Source: Candidatus Benthicola azotiphorus
GTDB taxonomy: Bacteria; Gemmatimonadota; Gemmatimonadetes; Palauibacterales; Palauibacteraceae
Direction: 5' to 3'
Assembly (NCBI GenBank): GCA_947581745.1
Contig: CANPVW010000245.1
Coordinates: 1 to 10,341 of the forward strand
DNA: 10,341 nt
The notes under the pieces were generated by a model. That model did no database searches. It was given only the letters and a program-made list of their open reading frames with translations, and was not told the origin of the DNA. Below are positions 5,914-10,341 of this stretch, one piece after another. Position numbers and translations under genes: made by a program. Numbering within the stretch: position 1 is the first letter of the stretch; each line of letters begins with the position of its first letter.

Positions 5914-6586
5914 TCGTCTTCGACTCCGTGTGATGCGAACCGCCGGGCAGGCTCATCCCGACGCCGGCCACCAGCGTCACGATCGCCACCATCTGAACCA
6001 GGTGGAAGACGCCGTTGTGGTCGAAGGGGATTCCGAGATTCAGTCGAACCTCGCCCGATGCCTGGATCCCGGCGGCCAGGATGTTCAGGGCGATTCCCAG
6101 CACCATGAACCAGGTCCACCTCTCCCCCGACCGCGCGGCGAGCCGGCCGTAGAGGACCAGCGCTGCCAGCATGGCCGACGCCTCGTAAAGGACGAACACG
6201 AGGAACGTCCCCGGAAACAGCAGTGTCACGAGATAGAAGCCCGCCCCGACGACAAGGCCGGGGATCAGGAGCCGTCGTGCGGCGTCCGGTCCGACACCGT
6301 CGTAGACCGCCGCGATCACGAACAGGGCCACCACCAGGCCGAGAGACAGAAACAGCGGCTGCCAGAGCAGGTAGATGGCATCTCCCGACAGGGCGAATCC
6401 GTGCGCGACCGCGCCCAGGATCGAAGCCACGGCCAGGAGGGCCAGGACCAGTATCCACAACCTGGTCTTCACCGGTTCTTCCGACATCCGGATTGCCAAC
6501 CAGCGGATGCACGCGAGGGCCAGGACGGCGAGGACAGCGTCGGTCGCGGCGGTGGAGAGCTCGGTGGCTACCGGGTTGAGACCCAT
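5903..6586 (-). CDS. Seven-helix integral membrane protein of unknown function (possibly DUF6962-like)
   Basis: A 227-residue, very hydrophobic protein with seven predicted membrane spans at about 13-34, 42-62, 71-95, 106-124, 127-148, 157-175 and 191-212. Polar residues stand out inside or beside spans: S55 and H62 at helix 2, D69 at the helix 2/3 turn, E135 in helix 5, E178, and FDHNGVFHLVQ (188-198) at the start of helix 7. Seven helices with Ser/His/Asp near helices 2-3 and two His at helix 7 recall the CREST superfamily (alkaline ceramidases, PAQR receptors). Spacing differs from the classic pattern (HxxxxH, not HxxxH), so a hydrolase role is only a suggestion. From memory the FDHNGxxHLxQ block fits DUF6962 proteins, unverified. 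The start at 6586 is chosen because GAGGA lies five bases upstream; the frame is open to 6781, but that part lacks membrane character. The gene's end overlaps the aldo/keto reductase start by 11 bases. Confidence 0.8.
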   Translation of the reverse strand: MGLNPVATELSTAATDAVLAVLALACIRWLAIRMSEEPVKTRLWILVLALLAVASILGAVAHGFALSGDAIYLLWQPLFLSLGLVVALFVIAAVYDGVGPDAARRLLIPGLVVGAGFYLVTLLFPGTFLVFVLYEASAMLAALVLYGRLAARSGERWTWFMVLGIALNILAAGIQASGEVRLNLGIPFDHNGVFHLVQMVAIVTLVAGVGMSLPGGSHHTESKTNEV

Positions 6587-6771
6587 GTCGTTCCTCGGCG
6601 GCTGCGGCTGGGAGCACGCGGTTGGTCCTGTCCGTGGCCAACGTATGTTCGACATCCCCGGCAGACCAGCAGTGACTCCCGATACGGGCAAGAAGCGCCC
6701 TTCCGCCCCTGCCCGATAGACGTACCCCCACCCTCCGCCTAGCTTACGCAGAGCCCACGAACGGGGACTGC
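6587..6771. promoter_or_regulatory. Divergent intergenic region upstream of the peptide transporter
   Basis: These 185 bases separate the minus-strand membrane protein from the plus-strand transporter operon. One possible sigma-70-like plus-strand promoter is TTGGTC (6622-6627), 16 bases, TATGTT (6644-6649). It would give a leader of a little over 100 bases. A 6-base inverted repeat CGGGCA/TGCCCG lies at 6685-6690 and 6710-6715. Both are weak matches. No riboswitch or leader peptide was recognised. Confidence 0.3.
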
Positions 6772-7755
6772 ATGCTCGCATACATCGTCAGACGTCTGCT
6801 TCTGTCCGTGCCCCTGATCCTCGGGATCGTCACGGCGACGTTCTTCATCGCGCATCTGGCGCCGGGCGACCCGGTGGACCTGTATCTTCAGCCTCACCGC
6901 CAGGTGGATCCCGAAGTGATCGAGCGGGTGCGGCACGATCGCGGGCTCGACCGGCCTCTGCCCGTCCAGTACGCGAACTGGCTCACGAGCTCGGCCAGGG
7001 GAGACTTCGGCGAGTCCTTCCTGCTTCACCGGCCGGTCAGGGAGGTCCTCGCGGAGACGGTGCCCTACACCCTGCTCCTCATCCTCGCAGCCCTCCTGGT
7101 GGACGCGCTCCTCGGTATCTCGCTCGGAGTGGTATCGGCCGTGAAGCGGGGCACGCGGCTGGACCGGACCGTCACACTCGGATCTCTCGTCCTGTACGCC
7201 ATGCCGGGGTTCTGGCTCGCGCTCATGCTCGTCCTCGTGTTCTCCGTGCGCCTGGGCTGGTTCCCGACCTCCCAGGCCACGTCGCTCGACTACGCCTCTC
7301 TCAGTGGCCCCGGGAAGCTGCTCGACCGGCTGTGGCACATGGTACTGCCCGTGACCGTCCTCGGGGTGGCCGGCGCGGCGGCCACCGCGCGCTACATGCG
7401 TGGCAGGCTGCTGGACGTGCTTGGCGAGGAGTACATCACGGCTGCCCGGGCCAGGGGCTTCCGGGGCTGGACAATCGTGCGCCGTCACGCCATGAAGAAC
7501 GCGATGATCCCGATCATCACGATCTACGGGATGAGCCTGCCGCTCATGCTCGGAGCGACCACGATCGTCGAGACGATCTTCGCGTGGCCCGGGATGGGAC
7601 GCCTGACCGTGGATGCCGTGCTCGGACGCGATTACCCTGTGATCCTGGCCACCACGACCGTCGCTGCGGTGCTCACGGTTCTCGGGAGCCTGCTCGCGGA
7701 CCTCGGCTACGCCGCCGTCGATCCGAGGGTGTCATACGATGGACCCGGGAACTGA
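6772..7755 (+). CDS. dppB: Dipeptide/oligopeptide ABC transporter permease, DppB/OppB type
   Basis: A 327-residue inner-membrane permease, normal length for the DppB/OppB family, and one half of the heterodimeric channel of a peptide (or nickel/glycoside-type) importer. The N-terminus MLAYIVRRLLLSVPLILGI and the block LAPGDPVDLYL (29-39) are typical of this subunit. About six helices are seen, near 9-29, 97-123, 136-158, 187-207, 248-270 and 289-312. The EAA coupling loop that docks the ATPases runs at 220-247 (EYITAARARGFRGW, then RRHAMKNAMIP). GGGGA lies a few bases before the ATG. The stop is 17 bases inside the next gene, so it starts a tightly coupled operon. Substrate class is uncertain: this family also takes up heme, nickel, opines and sugars, and no binding-protein gene is in the window to decide. 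Confidence 0.92.
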   Translation: MLAYIVRRLLLSVPLILGIVTATFFIAHLAPGDPVDLYLQPHRQVDPEVIERVRHDRGLDRPLPVQYANWLTSSARGDFGESFLLHRPVREVLAETVPYTLLLILAALLVDALLGISLGVVSAVKRGTRLDRTVTLGSLVLYAMPGFWLALMLVLVFSVRLGWFPTSQATSLDYASLSGPGKLLDRLWHMVLPVTVLGVAGAAATARYMRGRLLDVLGEEYITAARARGFRGWTIVRRHAMKNAMIPIITIYGMSLPLMLGATTIVETIFAWPGMGRLTVDAVLGRDYPVILATTTVAAVLTVLGSLLADLGYAAVDPRVSYDGPGN

Positions 7756-8662
7756 GGCCGCGGGGGGCAGGGCCCCTCGCGCGGACGCGGTGAAGAAAAC
7801 GCGCGGCGGCCCGTGGGCCACGTCGCTGCGGCGCTTCCGGGCGAATCGGCTGGCCCTGTGGTCTCTGTACGTCATCGCGATCCTGGTACTTGTCGCGCTC
7901 TTCGCCCCGCTCCTCGCACCTCACGACCCGATAGCGATCGGCGATGTGATGGGCACCCGGTTCCAGCCGCCCTCGTGGACTCATCTCTTCGGGACGGACG
8001 AGTTCGGCCGGGATCTGTTCAGTCGTGCACTGTACGGGGCGCGCGTCTCCCTCTCCGTCGGAGTCCTGGCGATGCTGCTCTCCACCACGATAGGCACTCT
8101 GTACGGGTCCGTGTCGGGCTACTTCGGCGGTGTCGTGGACGGCGTGATGATGCGGGTCGTGGACGTCTGGATCGCGTTTCCGGCGTTCTATCTGATGCTG
8201 CTCCTGGTCGGCGTCTTCGAGGCCAGCGTGCCGGCGTTGATCCTGATCCTGGGGCTCACGGCGTGGCCCGCGACCGCGCGGTTCATGCGCGGAGAAATCC
8301 TCTCTCTCCGCAAGCGTGAATATGTGGAGGCGGCGCGGGCCATGGGGCTTCCGTCGTACCGGATCATCCTCAGACACCTGATCCCCGGGGCCCTGTCGCC
8401 CGTGCTGGTGACGGGCGCCCTGGCGGTCGCGGGGATGATCGGAGCCGAGGCGGGCCTTTCGTTCCTCGGCCTGGGGATCAGCCCGCCGACTCCCTCGTGG
8501 GGCAACATGGTGGCGGCCGGCAAGGACACGCTGGCCTCCGCGTGGTGGGTCTCGTTCTTCCCCGGCGCCCTGCTCACGATCACCCTGATCGCCTTTGCGC
8601 TGGTCGCCGACGGGCTGCGGGACGCGCTGGACCCGAAGGCCCTGGACCAGAAGTTCGTGTGA
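7739..8662 (+). CDS. dppC: Dipeptide/oligopeptide ABC transporter permease, DppC/OppC type
   Basis: A 307-residue inner-membrane permease, partner of the DppB-type subunit. The hallmark block HLFGTDEFGRDLFSRALYGARVSL (residues 82-105, key residues G-T-D-x-x-G-R-D) follows the first helix (about 40-60). The EAA loop is at 194-219 (EYVEAARAMGLPSYRI, then LRHLIPGAL). The late motif GLSFLGLGISPPTPSWGNM (239-257) is nearly invariant in this subunit. The N-terminal tail of about 30 residues is Ala/Gly/Arg-rich and cytoplasmic. Translation starts 17 bases before the DppB stop, with GAGGGTG about seven bases upstream of the ATG. Its stop overlaps the ATPase start as TGATG. This arrangement should keep subunit amounts balanced. 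Confidence 0.93.
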   Translation: MDPGTEAAGGRAPRADAVKKTRGGPWATSLRRFRANRLALWSLYVIAILVLVALFAPLLAPHDPIAIGDVMGTRFQPPSWTHLFGTDEFGRDLFSRALYGARVSLSVGVLAMLLSTTIGTLYGSVSGYFGGVVDGVMMRVVDVWIAFPAFYLMLLLVGVFEASVPALILILGLTAWPATARFMRGEILSLRKREYVEAARAMGLPSYRIILRHLIPGALSPVLVTGALAVAGMIGAEAGLSFLGLGISPPTPSWGNMVAAGKDTLASAWWVSFFPGALLTITLIAFALVADGLRDALDPKALDQKFV

Positions 8663-9636
8663 TGCTGCTCTCCGTCCGCGACCTGCGCACCCGATTCGAG
8701 CTGGACGAAGGCGAGCTCTGGCCCGTCAACGGCGTGTCCTTCTCCGTCGGAACGGGCGAGACGCTCGGACTGGTGGGGGAATCGGGGAGTGGGAAGAGCA
8801 TGGTGGCGCTGTCCATCCTGGACCTCGTCCCCGCTCCCGGGCGGATCGTCTCGGGCGAGGTGGATCTCGGGGGCGAGGACCTGCTCTCCATGAGCGGAGC
8901 CGCGAAGCGACGCGTCCGGGGGGGTGAAATCGGGATCGTCTTCCAGGATCCGTCCGCGAGCCTGAATCCGGTCTACCGGATCGGGGACCAGATCGCGGAC
9001 GTCGCCCGCCTGCATCGTGGCCTCGGCAGGGTGGAAGCGCGGCGGGAAGCCGTGCACCTGCTCGGCGACCTGGGGATTCAGCAGCCGGAGAAGCGGGCGC
9101 GCGCGTATCCGTTCGAGCTGTCGGGAGGGATGCGGCAGCGGGCTCAGATCGCGATCGCAATAGCCGGCAGGCCGCGGCTCCTGATCGCGGATGAGCCCAC
9201 CACGGCTCTCGACGCGACGGTTCAGGCCGAGATCTGCGACCTGCTGAAGCACGTCCAGGGCGAGTTCGGGATGTCGATCCTCCTGATCTCGCACGACCTT
9301 GCCCTCGTGGCGGACGTCGCCGACAGGATCATGGTCATGTATGCCGGTCGGATCGTCGAGGTGGGGCACTGGACGGCCATCACGCAGGAGCCCCGTCATC
9401 CGTACACGAAGGGGCTGATCGGGGCGATTCCACATCTCGGCGCGGGTTCGGGCTCGCCGCTCGAGGCGATCGCGGGCACGGTGCCCGACCTGACCGATCT
9501 TCCCGACGGCTGTCCGTTTCATCCGCGGTGTCCGGAGGCGGGTGAGGATTGCCGGAGCGCGGTCCCGCGGCTGCAGGACGTGGGAGACCGGCTGTGCGCG
9601 TGCTACCGGGTGAAGCACACGGAGGCCGTGACGTGA
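8662..9636 (+). CDS. dppD: Peptide ABC transporter ATP-binding protein, DppD/OppD type
   Basis: A 324-residue cytoplasmic ATPase. All nucleotide-binding motifs are present: Walker A GESGSGKS (39-46), Q-loop Q95 (VFQDPSASLNP), signature LSGGMRQR (153-160), Walker B LLIADE with catalytic E178, and switch H211 (SHDLALV). The C-terminal oligopeptide/dipeptide transporter extension begins at HPYTKGL (246-252). It carries four cysteines in the family spacing, C284, C290, C297 and C314 (CPFHPRC, then DC, then AC). In some structurally studied members these hold an iron-sulfur cluster. ATG at 8662 overlaps the DppC stop (TGATG). The frame is open back to 8497, but that segment only shadows the DppC gene. 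The next ATPase starts at a GTGA overlap with this stop. Confidence 0.94.
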   Translation: MLLSVRDLRTRFELDEGELWPVNGVSFSVGTGETLGLVGESGSGKSMVALSILDLVPAPGRIVSGEVDLGGEDLLSMSGAAKRRVRGGEIGIVFQDPSASLNPVYRIGDQIADVARLHRGLGRVEARREAVHLLGDLGIQQPEKRARAYPFELSGGMRQRAQIAIAIAGRPRLLIADEPTTALDATVQAEICDLLKHVQGEFGMSILLISHDLALVADVADRIMVMYAGRIVEVGHWTAITQEPRHPYTKGLIGAIPHLGAGSGSPLEAIAGTVPDLTDLPDGCPFHPRCPEAGEDCRSAVPRLQDVGDRLCACYRVKHTEAVT

Positions 9637-10341
9637 GCGACCTGCCAGTCCTCTCCGCGCGCGGACTGCGAAAGTCCTTTGCGGACGGCAGGGGGTGGAC
9701 CGGCCGGAGCGGCGAGCTGGAGGCCGTGGCGGGAGTCGACCTCGATCTCAGGCGGGGCGAGGTGCTCGGCCTCGTCGGGGAGTCGGGCAGCGGGAAGACG
9801 ACGCTGGCTCGCTGCCTCCTGAGACTGGTCAGTCCCTCGAGCGGGGAGGTCATGCTGGACGGCAGCGACTTCCTGGCCCTTCGCGGACGGCGACTGCGGC
9901 ATCGCCGGCAGCGCATCGGGGTCGTGTTCCAGGACCCCTATTCCTCACTGAATCCCCGCATGCAGATCGGCAGCATCGTGTCCGAACCGCTTCAGGTCAC
10001 CGGGCGAGTGCGACGGAGCGAGTTGGATCGCATCGTGATCGATCTGCTGGAGCGGGTCGGAATCGAACCCCGCTTCATCAACAGGTACCCCCACGAGATG
10101 AGCGGTGGGCAGCGGCAGCGGGTGGCGATCGCGCGCGCCCTCGCCACGGCCCCGGACGTTCTGGTGGCCGACGAGCCGGTGTCGGCGCTCGACGTGTCCG
10201 TGCAGGCACAGATCCTCAACCTGCTGCTGGATCTGAAGCAGACAGGTCGGCTCGCGATCCTGTTCATCTCGCACGACCTGGCGGTGGTGGAGCGGATCTC
10301 GGATCGGATCGCGGTCATGTACGCGGGCAGGATCGTCGAAT
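9633..10341 (+). CDS. dppF: Peptide ABC transporter ATP-binding protein, DppF/OppF type, 3' end missing
   Basis: The first 236 residues of the second ATPase; the window ends before the C-terminal extension, so roughly 80-100 residues are absent. It begins with GTG at 9633, which overlaps the DppD stop as GTGA (9633-9636). Motifs: Walker A GESGSGKT (49-56), Q-loop Q100 in VFQDPYSSLNPRM, signature MSGGQRQR (156-163), Walker B VLVADE with E181, D-loop SALD (184-187) and switch H214. The insertion ADGRGWTGRSGELEAV (17-32) between strands, followed by the DVSVQAQILNLL block, is typical of the F rather than the D subunit. It would pair with the DppD-type ATPase to drive import. A binding protein or accessory gene may follow outside the window. 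Confidence 0.92.
   Translation, partial: MSDLPVLSARGLRKSFADGRGWTGRSGELEAVAGVDLDLRRGEVLGLVGESGSGKTTLARCLLRLVSPSSGEVMLDGSDFLALRGRRLRHRRQRIGVVFQDPYSSLNPRMQIGSIVSEPLQVTGRVRRSELDRIVIDLLERVGIEPRFINRYPHEMSGGQRQRVAIARALATAPDVLVADEPVSALDVSVQAQILNLLLDLKQTGRLAILFISHDLAVVERISDRIAVMYAGRIVE

Noticed and set aside
4894..6108. A 404-codon open frame on the plus strand opposite the aldo/keto reductase and membrane-protein genes
   Set aside because: It spans two real minus-strand genes and their junction, has no recognisable domain, and has composition typical of an antisense shadow.
6587..6781. N-terminal extension of the seven-helix protein up to an ATG at 6781
   Set aside because: The extra 65 residues are not hydrophobic or domain-like, they would overlap the dppB start, and a good ribosome binding site exists for the ATG at 6586.
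6739..7488. A 249-codon minus-strand open frame opposite dppB
   Set aside because: It shadows the permease gene; its translation is charged and repetitive (Glu, Arg, His, Gln) with no domain or credible start context.
8188..9618. A 476-codon open frame on the minus strand opposite the dppC and dppD genes
   Set aside because: It lies across two well-identified transporter genes, is Arg/Pro/His-rich and has no family signature. Long antisense frames are common at this GC content.
1..10341. Search for mobile elements, CRISPR arrays, tRNA and rRNA genes, and defence systems
   Set aside because: No transposase, integrase, terminal inverted repeat pair, evenly spaced repeat array, cloverleaf-like sequence or rRNA segment was recognised by eye. 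All long stretches are explained by housekeeping-type genes. A profile search was not possible.

Overview
This window is a dense, GC-rich stretch (my estimate is the mid-60s % GC, not counted) of bacterial chromosome. It carries eleven genes, two of them cut by the window edges, and gaps between genes of at most about 185 bases. A Gram-negative envelope is indicated by an outer-membrane beta-barrel ending in Phe, a periplasmic copper chaperone and a secreted M28 peptidase. The overall gene style recalls Gemmatimonadota or Acidobacteria-like lineages, but that placement is inference only; no rRNA or other marker gene is present.

Region 1 (1-2364, minus strand) reads as one operon. A secreted M28 metallopeptidase comes first, then an NADPH-dependent FMN reductase-type flavoprotein, then the start of a type II NADH dehydrogenase that runs off the left edge. 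Region 2 (2486-4119, plus strand) is divergent from it across a 121-base gap. It pairs a POTRA-less BamA/TamA-type outer-membrane barrel with a PCu(A)C copper chaperone, joined by a TGATG stop/start overlap. Region 3 (4264-4815, plus strand) is a stand-alone HdeD/DUF308 membrane protein with a strong ribosome binding site. It ends in a long hairpin (4834-4865) that faces a convergent minus-strand pair. Region 4 (4870-6586, minus strand) is that pair: a seven-helix membrane protein of unknown function whose end overlaps the start of an aldo/keto reductase. Region 5 (6772-10341, plus strand) is a dipeptide/oligopeptide ABC importer in the order permease B, permease C, ATPase D, ATPase F. Every junction overlaps, and the last gene is cut by the right edge. 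No substrate-binding protein gene is seen.

Functionally, the secreted peptidase and the peptide importer would fit a peptide-scavenging lifestyle, but they sit in separate operons. The flavin reductase and NDH-2 are redox enzymes. No mobile element, CRISPR array, tRNA or rRNA gene was recognised. I do not see a convincing novel multi-gene system. The items most worth a second look are the seven-helix protein with CREST-like histidines coupled to an aldo/keto reductase, and the barrel-copper chaperone pair.
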